Below are positions 53,519 through 59,682 of a stretch of DNA of 59,682 nt, one piece after another. The notes beneath the pieces were generated by a model. The model saw only the letters and a program-made list of their open reading frames with translations. It ran no database searches and was not told the origin of the DNA. The stretch covers positions 1-59,682 of the forward strand of contig JACPBQ010000007.1 of the NCBI GenBank assembly GCA_016180235.1, read 5' to 3'. The position numbers and the translations under genes were made by a program. The DNA is from Candidatus Woesearchaeota archaeon. GTDB lineage: Archaea > Nanobdellota > Nanobdellia > Woesearchaeales > GW2011-AR4. Within the stretch, counting starts at the first letter, position 1. Each line of letters begins with the position of its first letter.

Positions 53519-53544
53519 TAACATTTAAATATAACATATATATA
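53519..53544 (+). promoter_or_regulatory. TATA region of the proteasome beta gene
   Basis: The stretch AACATTTAAATATAACATA and the following TATATA (53519-53544) supply one or two overlapping TATA elements. The ATG at 53573 lies about 30-50 nt further on. No GATWAA-type module is seen here, unlike at the next gene. Confidence 0.5.
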
Positions 53545-53572
53545 ACCAGAATAAAGAGTTCTTAGATTTAAA

Positions 53573-54217
53573 ATGATAGAAGATAAGAATATAACGAAGA
53601 CAGGTACAACAACTGTTGGAATATTGTGCAAGGACGGCATAGTGCTTGCAGCAGACAAGAGGGCAACTGCTGGTTATTTAATAGCAAACAAGAAATTTGA
53701 CAAGATCATAAACATAACAGACTCCATAGCTGTCACAGTGGCAGGAACTGTTTCTGATGTCCAGCTTCTGGCAAAATACATAAAAGCGGAATTAAAGCTG
53801 AAGGAGATAAGGACTAACAGGGCAAATATGGTGAAGGAAGCTGCAAACCTTCTCGCAGTATTGGTTTACAACAACATACGGAAATTCAGCATAATACCCG
53901 GCATATCCCATTTCGTGCTTGGAGGGAAAGATGATTCAGGCTTCTACATTTATGATTTGAGCCCTGACGGCAGCATTGCCGAGATTGATGACTATGTTTC
54001 CTCAGGCTCAGGCAGCGTCATGGCTTACGGAGTTTTAGAGACACTATACAGCAAAAATATTTCAGTTGAGGACGGCATCAAGCTGGCTGTAAAAGCGGTA
54101 AATGCGGCTGTCCAGAGGGATATAGCCTCGGGAAACGGCATAGACGTTGTTACCATAACAAAAGACGGGGTAAATAAGGTATTTTCAAGGGAGATAAACA
54201 CAAGAATTGAAGCATAA
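53573..54217 (+). CDS. psmB: Proteasome beta subunit
   Basis: 214 residues. Short propeptide of 11 residues ending KTG, then the mature N-terminal TTTVGILC with catalytic Thr12. KDGIVLAADKRATAGY includes the Asp and Lys (near residues 28 and 44) needed for proteolysis, and the C-terminal SGNGIDVVTITKDG is typical. Forms the catalytic inner rings of the 20S proteasome. Followed by fttA on the same strand. Confidence 0.96.
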   Translation: MIEDKNITKTGTTTVGILCKDGIVLAADKRATAGYLIANKKFDKIINITDSIAVTVAGTVSDVQLLAKYIKAELKLKEIRTNRANMVKEAANLLAVLVYNNIRKFSIIPGISHFVLGGKDDSGFYIYDLSPDGSIAEIDDYVSSGSGSVMAYGVLETLYSKNISVEDGIKLAVKAVNAAVQRDIASGNGIDVVTITKDGVNKVFSREINTRIEA

Positions 54218-54248
54218 TTTTTCTTAAAAAACATCAAAACTTAAAACA

Positions 54249-54358
54249 AATTTTTCATTAAAGAAGCAATCAAGAAAAATTCCGGGTATTTATTTATTAT
54301 TTTTTTTGTGCCCAAAACAGATAAACTTTGATTTTAAAGAACAACTGAACAAATAGTT
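54249..54358 (+). promoter_or_regulatory. Conserved hairpin/promoter-leader module upstream of fttA
   Basis: Hairpin AATTTTTC/GAAAAATT (54249-54256/54274-54281), then a T-rich tract, TTTTTTTGTGCCC, 7 nt, GATAAACTTTG (54320-54330) and CAAATAGTT (54350-54358), 49 nt before the ATG. Spacings match those at rps7, rpl30e, rpoA1 and dnaK (TGCC to GAT 6-7 nt; GAT to CAAAT 29-30 nt). The upstream hairpin differs in sequence but is placed alike. The AACAAATAGTT box is the same as at dnaK. Confidence 0.62.
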
Positions 54359-54407
54359 AATAACATTGGAATTAACAATGTTTCTTTGTAAAATTTGAGT
54401 GAATATA

Positions 54408-56300
54408 ATGGCAGACATAATAAAGGAAATCCTCAAGAGCTTGCCCAGCGACAAGATAAGCGAGGCAAACTTCGAGGCAGCGAACATTGTGCTGTACACG
54501 AAGGACAAGGACTTCTTCCTGAACAACAATGGAATTATAAAGAAGGTAGTTGACGATATAAAGAAACGGGTAGAGTTAAGGCCTGATCCCAGCATAACCA
54601 TGGACATGGAAGAGGCTGAGAAAGAGATCAGGAAGATAATCCCGGAGGAAGCCGGAGTTGACCAAGTGATTTTTGACCCGCAAAGGTCAAGGGTCATAAT
54701 AGAAGCGGAAAAGCCAGGTTTGGCCATAGGAAAACAGGGATCTTTGCTCAGGGATATAAGGGCCAAGACATTATGGGTGCCTTTGATTAACAGGAAGCCT
54801 GCAATAAGGTCAAAATTAATAGAAAACATACGCGCGGTCCTTTACCAGAATTCTGATTACAGGAGAAAATTCCTTGACAAGGCAGGCCACAGGATTTATG
54901 ACGGCTGGATTCGCGGCAAGAAAGAGGAGTGGATAAGGATAAGCTATTTAGGCTCTGGAAGGCAGGTTGGAAGAAGCTGCTTATTGCTGCAGACCCCTGA
55001 AAGCCGTATATTGCTCGATTGCGGCGTAGATGTCGCGTCTGACCAGTATCCGTACCCTTACCTGGAAGCGCCTGAATTCAAGATAGAGGAGCTTGATGCT
55101 GTCATATTAAGCCATGCCCACGTTGACCATTCCGGCTTTCTCCCTTACCTGTTCAAGTACGGCTATAGGGGCCCTGTTTACTGCACAGCGCCTACAAGGG
55201 ACATCACTGCATTGATGCTCATTGACTTTGTTAAGATACAGCGCTCAGACGCAAAAGAGCCCATTTTTACCACAGATGACATAAAGGAGATGGTGAAGCA
55301 TACAATAACTTTGGAGTATGACGAGGTCTTTGACATAACCCCGGATGTAAGGATAACATTGTACAATGCAGGACATATCCTGGGAAGCGCAATGGTGCAT
55401 CTGCATGTAGGCAATGGCCTTCATAATATCCTTTACTCAGGAGACCAGAAATACGGGAAGACTTTATTGCTTGATCCTGCTGTAACAATGTTTCCCAGGC
55501 TCGAAACACTATTGCTTGAATCCACTTACGGCGGCAAAGAAGCCAATATGCCGGAGAGGCAGAGCAGCGACGAGGAGCTTAACAGGATTGTGAAGGAGAC
55601 AGCAAAGCGCGGTGGAAAAATCCTTATACCTACCCTTGGAGTGGGAAGAAGCCAGGAAATCATGATTGCAATAGAGCAGATGATAAGGACGGGAGTCATG
55701 GAAAAAATACCCATTTATATCGACGGCCTGATATGGGACGTAACCGCAATACACACAGCCTATCCAGAATATCTTAACAGCTCAATAAGGAAGCAGATAT
55801 TCCACCGCGACCAAAATCCTTTCCTTTCCGATGTTTTTAAGAGGGTCGGCAGCCAGAAAGAAAGGATGCAGATAATAGAGGAAACAGGGCCTTGCGTTAT
55901 ATTAGCGACATCCGGAATGCTTCAGGGAGGCCCTTCTGTCGAATACTTAAGGCACCTGGCAGACAACCCTAAAAACTCAATGATATTTGTCAACTACCAG
56001 GGAGAAGGCTCTTTAGGCAGGCGCATCCAGAGGGGAGAAAGGGAATATAATGTCGGAGTTAACGGCAAAAACGAAGTAGTCCAGATTAAGCTGGAAGTAA
56101 ATACTGTTGAAGGCTTCTCAGGCCATAGCTCAAGGCAGCAATTGATGAATTTTGTCAAGAACTGCGACCCAAGGCCGAAAAAAGTGATTGTAAACCACGG
56201 AGAAAGCTCTAGGTGCCTGGATTTAGCCAGTTCCATACACAAGATGTTTAGGATAGAGACTTCTGCCCCAAGGAATCTTGAGAGCGTCAGGATAAAGTGA
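54408..56300 (+). CDS. fttA: KH-domain beta-CASP ribonuclease (FttA/aCPSF1)
   Basis: 630 residues from the ATG at 54408; an in-frame GTG at 54399 is possible. N-terminal KH domains (about 1-140, with KPGLAIGKQGSLLRDI), a metallo-beta-lactamase domain with His236, His238, Asp240 and His241 in SHAHVDHSG, a beta-CASP insert (about 380-520) and a C-terminal VNHGESSRCLDLASSI. Archaeal counterpart of the CPSF73 cleavage factor, established as a transcription termination factor. Its leader shares a module with polymerase and ribosomal genes. Confidence 0.96.
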   Translation: MADIIKEILKSLPSDKISEANFEAANIVLYTKDKDFFLNNNGIIKKVVDDIKKRVELRPDPSITMDMEEAEKEIRKIIPEEAGVDQVIFDPQRSRVIIEAEKPGLAIGKQGSLLRDIRAKTLWVPLINRKPAIRSKLIENIRAVLYQNSDYRRKFLDKAGHRIYDGWIRGKKEEWIRISYLGSGRQVGRSCLLLQTPESRILLDCGVDVASDQYPYPYLEAPEFKIEELDAVILSHAHVDHSGFLPYLFKYGYRGPVYCTAPTRDITALMLIDFVKIQRSDAKEPIFTTDDIKEMVKHTITLEYDEVFDITPDVRITLYNAGHILGSAMVHLHVGNGLHNILYSGDQKYGKTLLLDPAVTMFPRLETLLLESTYGGKEANMPERQSSDEELNRIVKETAKRGGKILIPTLGVGRSQEIMIAIEQMIRTGVMEKIPIYIDGLIWDVTAIHTAYPEYLNSSIRKQIFHRDQNPFLSDVFKRVGSQKERMQIIEETGPCVILATSGMLQGGPSVEYLRHLADNPKNSMIFVNYQGEGSLGRRIQRGEREYNVGVNGKNEVVQIKLEVNTVEGFSGHSSRQQLMNFVKNCDPRPKKVIVNHGESSRCLDLASSIHKMFRIETSAPRNLESVRIK

Positions 56301-56335
56301 TATTGCTTTAATTATTCTAGAAAACTTTATATATA

Positions 56336-56354
56336 TGTACCTATTATGGGTACA
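56336..56354. promoter_or_regulatory. Operator-like inverted repeat at the vapBC promoter
   Basis: TGTACC (56336-56341) and GGTACA (56349-56354) are perfect complements spaced by 7 nt. They sit directly between the TATA box (AACTTTATATATA around 56324-56336) and the ATG at 56356. Such placement suits autorepression by the antitoxin. Confidence 0.55.
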
Positions 56355-56355
56355 C

Positions 56356-56568
56356 ATGGCAAGCATAAACATCGCAATCAAAAGGGAAGCTTATGATTTT
56401 TTAAAGAACTTAAAGGCCAGGGACAAGAGTTTCTCGGATGTAATTCTGGGCTTCAAAAAAGAGCAGAGCATAATGAGGTTTTTTGGAGCTTTAAAGGACA
56501 CTGACTGGCAAGAAAAAGAAAAGAATATAGGGGGGCTAAGGGCATCTTTTAACAAGCGATTACAATGA
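56356..56568 (+). CDS. VapB-like antitoxin
   Basis: 70 residues from the ATG at 56356; the ATG at 56335 lies inside the TATA/operator region. Residues 1-50 fit the DUF217-type antitoxin (ASINIAIKREAYDFLKNLKARDKSFSDVI) with a ribbon-helix-helix fold. The C-terminal part should bind the PIN toxin. The last bases overlap the toxin start (ATGA). Confidence 0.8.
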   Translation: MASINIAIKREAYDFLKNLKARDKSFSDVILGFKKEQSIMRFFGALKDTDWQEKEKNIGGLRASFNKRLQ

Positions 56569-56957
56569 TAGGTTTGGATACAAGCGCGATTATAGACATA
56601 TTCAAGGGAGAGGAAAAAATAAAGCAGTTTCTTGAGGACAATAAAGAGCCGCTGGCAGCAACCATGATGAGCTATTTAGAGTTGTTTTTTGGCTTGGATC
56701 CCGGGAATCCCAATCACGCAGAGGAAGGAAGCTATTATGACGAATTTTTTAAAAGCGTATACAATATTGATATGACAAAAAACTCCTGCAAAGAGGCATC
56801 AAAAATCTTTTACAATCTGAAAAAACAGGGCAAAACCATTGAGCAGTTTGACTGCGCAATAGCCGCAATGTTTCTTGCAAACGGTATCAGGAAAATTATT
56901 ACCAGAAATGCCAAGCACTTTGAAAATATTAGGCAATTGGCTGTAATAAGCTATTAA
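56565..56957 (+). CDS. PIN-domain toxin (VapC-like)
   Basis: 130 residues. Asp5 in MIGLDTSAIIDIF, Glu39 in MSYLELFFGL, Asp near 99 in QFDCAIAAMFL and the TRNAKHFENI ending mark the PIN active site. Overlaps the antitoxin stop by 4 nt (ATGA), hence translational coupling. Second VapC-type toxin of the window. Confidence 0.88.
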   Translation: MIGLDTSAIIDIFKGEEKIKQFLEDNKEPLAATMMSYLELFFGLDPGNPNHAEEGSYYDEFFKSVYNIDMTKNSCKEASKIFYNLKKQGKTIEQFDCAIAAMFLANGIRKIITRNAKHFENIRQLAVISY

Positions 56958-57072
56958 TTAAGCCATTTTGGCATACCAGAATATAAACGGGAAATAGTCG
57001 TCCCAAATTAATGGTTACTGTGGCATTTTTTATTCTATAATTTTATAAATTGATGCTGATTTTTTTATTCAA

Positions 57073-57753
57073 ATGAAAAAGTTGGGGGTAATTTTTGCAG
57101 TATTAGTTGTAATAGTCTTTGCTCTTTCTGCTTTTGCCAACAATAACCCCAATAATAACAATAATTTTGACAATGAAATAACAATCAATAATGGCCTGGA
57201 GACGTTCAGGGAAGAGGTCTGTGTTGACGGCTTCGGCAATAAAACCTGCACAGAAAACACTTATATAAAATGCAATGGAGAGGTATACAATGTTCCAAAA
57301 CCAACAGGATTCACCATTTATAAAAGCATCATTGAGAAAGAATTCGTTGAAAAGGGAGGCAATAGTGAAATATTAAATAACAAAGAAAAGCGATCCCCGT
57401 CAGACAGAATCAAAGAATCGGACTTGGAAGTTTTCAATAATAAAATAATCATTAATATCAAAAGCCCGGATTGGAGGAAATTCATTGATTCTAATTCCAT
57501 GGACCCTCTTATAGATGAGAACTCAACAACAATAGAAATAAGTCCGAAAAATCCCGATGAAATAAAAATCGGGGATATAATTTCTTATGATGTTGATGAA
57601 TTTGATTATGCGTTGGTGCATAGGGTTGTTGAAATAGGAAATGACGAAGAAGGCATTTATTTCATAACAAAAGGGGACAATTATTTCAAGAATGACCCTT
57701 ACAAGGTAAGATTTGGGCAGATAGAAGGGATTGTTGTGGGGATTTTGTATTGA
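57073..57753 (+). CDS. Membrane-linked S24/S26-type peptidase homologue
   Basis: 226 residues. N-terminal hydrophobic segment (about 4-22) as signal or anchor, a spacer rich in Asn with three Cys, then an S26-like domain (about 130-226). DSNSMDPLIDENS carries the catalytic Ser (near residue 139), and YALVHRVVEIG has His at the place where bacterial signal peptidases use Lys, as in archaeal/ER enzymes. ITKGDNYFKNDPYKVRFGQIEG matches the conserved box. Normal SPase substrates are secretory precursors; the long N-terminal part is atypical. Confidence 0.75.
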   Translation: MKKLGVIFAVLVVIVFALSAFANNNPNNNNNFDNEITINNGLETFREEVCVDGFGNKTCTENTYIKCNGEVYNVPKPTGFTIYKSIIEKEFVEKGGNSEILNNKEKRSPSDRIKESDLEVFNNKIIINIKSPDWRKFIDSNSMDPLIDENSTTIEISPKNPDEIKIGDIISYDVDEFDYALVHRVVEIGNDEEGIYFITKGDNYFKNDPYKVRFGQIEGIVVGILY

Positions 57754-57755
57754 AA

Positions 57756-58163
57756 ATGGCAAAAGCACCAATCCACCTCTGCACACAAAGCGATGGAATC
57801 AGGGATTTATGGCTTCAATACAGTTCTGTTTCGGGATACCTTGGGAGCTTAGCAAGTGGGGTAAAGAAGTATTCCACAGGGACTGCGAATTTACCAAGAG
57901 AAACTGCTGTATTCTCGGGAAATGGTCATATGTTCATAATGGATGGGCAGTTTGCTGATGGTAAAAAATCTAGTGTAACATGCATAGAAGTTACACTTCT
58001 GCCCGGACAAGATGATGGCATCGAAGCCATAGCAGAAACAGTGAGAGGAATTTCACCTCTATTTGCACAGCAGCAGGTTAGAGTAGAGCATTACTTGAGT
58101 TCTCTGGGGTTGCCTAAGAGGGCGGTTGATGAGATAAAACGATATCAAGAATGCAATCCATAA
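57756..58163 (+). CDS. Hypothetical orphan protein
   Basis: 135 residues from the ATG at 57756, 2 nt after the peptidase stop. Soluble, Gly/Ser-rich in the first half (SVSGYLGSLASGVKKYSTGT), with a helical end. Family not recognised. Possibly co-transcribed with the peptidase. Confidence 0.45.
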   Translation: MAKAPIHLCTQSDGIRDLWLQYSSVSGYLGSLASGVKKYSTGTANLPRETAVFSGNGHMFIMDGQFADGKKSSVTCIEVTLLPGQDDGIEAIAETVRGISPLFAQQQVRVEHYLSSLGLPKRAVDEIKRYQECNP

Positions 58164-58177
58164 AAAAACAATCAAGA

Positions 58178-58229
58178 GCAGGCAAAAAGAGGTGTTCAAA
58201 AGCCTGCCCCTGAATGATTAAAAAAGGGG
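58178..58229 (+). terminator. Two short hairpins after the orphan gene
   Basis: GCAGGC (58178-58183) pairs with GCCTGC (58202-58207), and CCCCT (58207-58211) pairs with AGGGG (58225-58229). They sit 15-65 nt after a stop codon. Likely the transcript end; the remaining bases to 58337 show no gene. Confidence 0.35.
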
Positions 58230-58337
58230 TGTTTAGTCAATTAGTAAGGAAAGCATGGGTCTTTATTAACCATTATGAACAGCTAATCAGGAACTATGAT
58301 GCATAAAGTTTATAAAGGGAAAAACGCTTTTTAAGCC

Positions 58338-59069
58338 ATGGTATTTGAGACTGTACCTTACAGTATTCCTTCTTATGTCTTTAGCCCGAAATGGTTCTAC
58401 GGCTTTGACTCCATAATCGAGTTTATAGCCATAATAGTCAGCATTCTGCTCATATTTTACAGCTATAAGTGCTACAAATTAACCGGAGAAAACAAATACC
58501 TGCACTTCAGCACTGCCTTTTTGTCTTTGACCATAGCATTTATAGCAAAAATTACAGGAACTTTTGCAATTTACAGGCCCTCAGTCACAAGAACCGCGCT
58601 TGGAAGCTCAATCCACCAGGCATTTACCGGCTTAACCCCGTATAGCATCAATGCAATTGCATTAGTCATACACTATTTCTTCATGCTGCTCGGATTTATG
58701 ATATTGTTCCTGATAATCTCAAGGCTTACCTGGAAAAACCAGAGGGTTATCGTGCTTTTGGTTTATTTTGTATTCCTGGCAACATGGCTAAGCATCATAC
58801 ACTACCAGCTTTTTTATGCAACATCGTTGGTGCTTCTCCTGCTCATAACTTATTCGTATTACAGGAACTATATGGAAGTCAAGAATGAGAAGGCAAGGTT
58901 CGTGACAACAGCATTCGGCATACTCCTTATCAGCCAGGCTTTTTTTGTTTTTGCGATATACTCGGGGACAGTTTATGTATTGGCAGAATTAATCCAGTTG
59001 CTTGGCTTTATATACCTGTTAATACCATTCATGCTTATTTTTAGAATGAAACCCAGGCATCTAAAATGA
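58338..59069 (+). CDS. Seven-helix membrane protein
   Basis: 243 residues with seven hydrophobic segments (about 24-46, 55-77, 100-128, 134-150, 153-170, 183-203, 208-233). No transporter or enzyme signature recognised. Start ATG is preceded by AAAGTTTATAAAG, a TATA box about 25 nt upstream. Ends by overlapping the winged-helix gene (ATGA), so a membrane sensor coupled to a DNA-binding protein is a reasonable guess. Confidence 0.65.
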   Translation: MVFETVPYSIPSYVFSPKWFYGFDSIIEFIAIIVSILLIFYSYKCYKLTGENKYLHFSTAFLSLTIAFIAKITGTFAIYRPSVTRTALGSSIHQAFTGLTPYSINAIALVIHYFFMLLGFMILFLIISRLTWKNQRVIVLLVYFVFLATWLSIIHYQLFYATSLVLLLLITYSYYRNYMEVKNEKARFVTTAFGILLISQAFFVFAIYSGTVYVLAELIQLLGFIYLLIPFMLIFRMKPRHLK

Positions 59070-59341
59070 ATGAAAAAAGGCGTGGAAAACTGGAGATAAT
59101 TGCCGATATCCTCAGGTCAATGCAGAAAAAAGAAGGCAAAATCAAGCCCACCCACCTTTTGTACAAATCCAACCTGTCACATGCAAAATTGAAGGAATAC
59201 GTAAATTTGCTTCTGGAAAAAGGCATGATTGAGGAAAAGGAAATAAAAGGCAAGAGGATGTATTTTATGAAAGAGCAGGGGCATAAGTTTCTGCTTGAGT
59301 TTGAGAGGATAAAGGAATTTTCTGACAGTTTTGGGCTGTAA
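59066..59341 (+). CDS. Winged-helix DNA-binding protein
   Basis: 91 residues. KLEIIADILRSMQKKEGKIKPTHLLYKSNLSHAKLKEYVNLLLEKGMI (located 8-55) fits the archaeal HTH_45 winged-helix type, followed by a wing (EEKEIKGKRMYFM) and a dimerisation helix. Its ATG overlaps the stop of the seven-helix membrane gene. Likely regulator of that gene or a partner in signalling. Confidence 0.82.
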   Translation: MNEKRRGKLEIIADILRSMQKKEGKIKPTHLLYKSNLSHAKLKEYVNLLLEKGMIEEKEIKGKRMYFMKEQGHKFLLEFERIKEFSDSFGL

Positions 59342-59391
59342 ACTGTAAACCAATAATTTTTTATATTATCAGGCAAATATATTCTTTTATA

Positions 59392-59682
59392 ATGAAAAAG
59401 AGGGTTTCTCTGTTTCTGATAATTTTTTCTATTGTAATTTATGGATGTGCCGAGCAGAGTGAAGAATCCCAGAGCCCTGGGAATGGGGATTATGAGGATG
59501 ATGCTCTAAAAGGTGGAAGTAGGCCGGTTGTTTCAATAGGCTACATAGGCTGCTCAAACACCCGGGAAACAGTAGAAGGATATCATTATATGGGCGGCAA
59601 AAAGATGTGGAGCTATGAGAAAAGATATGATTCCGGCTCAGTCGTTGAGTGGGCAAAAAATGCAGAAGAAGGAAACAGATAC
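59392..59682 (+). CDS. Lipoprotein, 3' end beyond the window
   Basis: 97 residues are present, open at the right edge. N-terminus MKKRVSLFLIIFSIVIYGC is a lipoprotein-like signal peptide with Cys19 as lipid site, followed by an acidic, Ser/Gly-rich linker. RPVVSIGYIGCSNTRETVEGY starts a globular domain that could be an SGNH-type hydrolase, but too little is visible. TATA-like TTATAAT just precedes the ATG. Confidence 0.6.
   Translation, partial: MKKRVSLFLIIFSIVIYGCAEQSEESQSPGNGDYEDDALKGGSRPVVSIGYIGCSNTRETVEGYHYMGGKKMWSYEKRYDSGSVVEWAKNAEEGNRY

Overview
The window looks like a chromosomal segment of a DPANN archaeon, closest in style to Woesearchaeota/Pacearchaeota. The evidence is archaeal-only information genes (RNA polymerase split into A', A'', B', B'', plus H and Rpb4/F; NusA with two KH domains; eL30, eL21; thermosome; proteasome beta; DUF655; FttA-type KH/beta-CASP nuclease), archaeal SepF, archaeal NadM, many short orphan proteins, TATA boxes of the form AACATTTAAAT close to start codons, and intron-bearing archaeal tRNAs (tRNA-Tyr has the archaeal C1-G72 pair). 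A bacterial-type GrpE-DnaK-DnaJ set is also present.

Layout. 1-2670: an AT-rich unit with two membrane proteins and a small beta-barrel-like protein, bounded by two palindromic attC-like sites. 2760-4370: TPR-like, coiled-coil and zinc-ribbon genes. 4418-14545 (minus strand): the classical archaeal rpoH-rpoB''-rpoB'-rpoA'-rpoA''-eL30-nusA-uS12-uS7 series, interrupted by 270-320 bp gaps. 14580-18048: four intron-rich tRNA genes (Lys, Asp, Tyr, Pro-GGG) with a few small genes. 18082-24436 (minus strand): membrane proteins, an HtrA-like protease, an M50 protease, DUF655, a toxin-antitoxin pair, Rpb4 and eL21. 24592-29532: SepF, orphans, VapBC and a TyrA-like dehydrogenase. 29591-35137: a divergent HTH regulator and grpE, then ykgJ-like, dnaK, HD hydrolase and dnaJ. 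35141-41643: NadM, Dph6-like PP-loop ligase, a paralogous orphan pair, a cytidylyltransferase-like enzyme and the thermosome. 41769-52177: MscS-C39 fusion, a palindrome-rich intergenic RNA candidate, surface proteins, tRNA-Pro(CGG), ProRS and PRPP synthetase. 52317-59682: TrmB regulator, proteasome beta, FttA, a second VapBC, an S26-like protease, orphans, a winged-helix protein and a truncated lipoprotein.

Two non-coding systems stand out. First, a module is repeated upstream of five core genes (uS7, eL30, rpoA', dnaK, fttA). It consists of a hairpin whose arm sequences differ between copies while pairing is mostly kept, a T-rich tract, and a fixed-spacing block TGCC-(6-7 nt)-GATWAA-(about 23 nt)-CAAATRRTT. 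It lies 33-49 nt before the start codon, always in a gap between two co-directional genes. It may be a terminator-plus-promoter unit or a structured leader, and it marks a regulon of transcription, translation and protein-quality genes.

Second, all five tRNA genes carry introns and every one of them has an intron at a non-canonical site. These are T-loop 59/60 in Lys, Asp and Pro-GGG, T-arm 53/54 in Tyr, and the D-loop in Asp and Pro-CGG. Most have 3-4-3 bulge-helix-bulge signatures that restore ordinary tRNA loops after splicing. The T-loop introns of Asp and Pro-GGG (84 and 93 nt) share a conserved core and covarying helices, which points to one spreading structured intron family. A third candidate is the cluster of nested palindromes at 43308-43509.

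Family names come from motif recognition only. Intron boundaries, promoters and RNA folds were worked out by eye.
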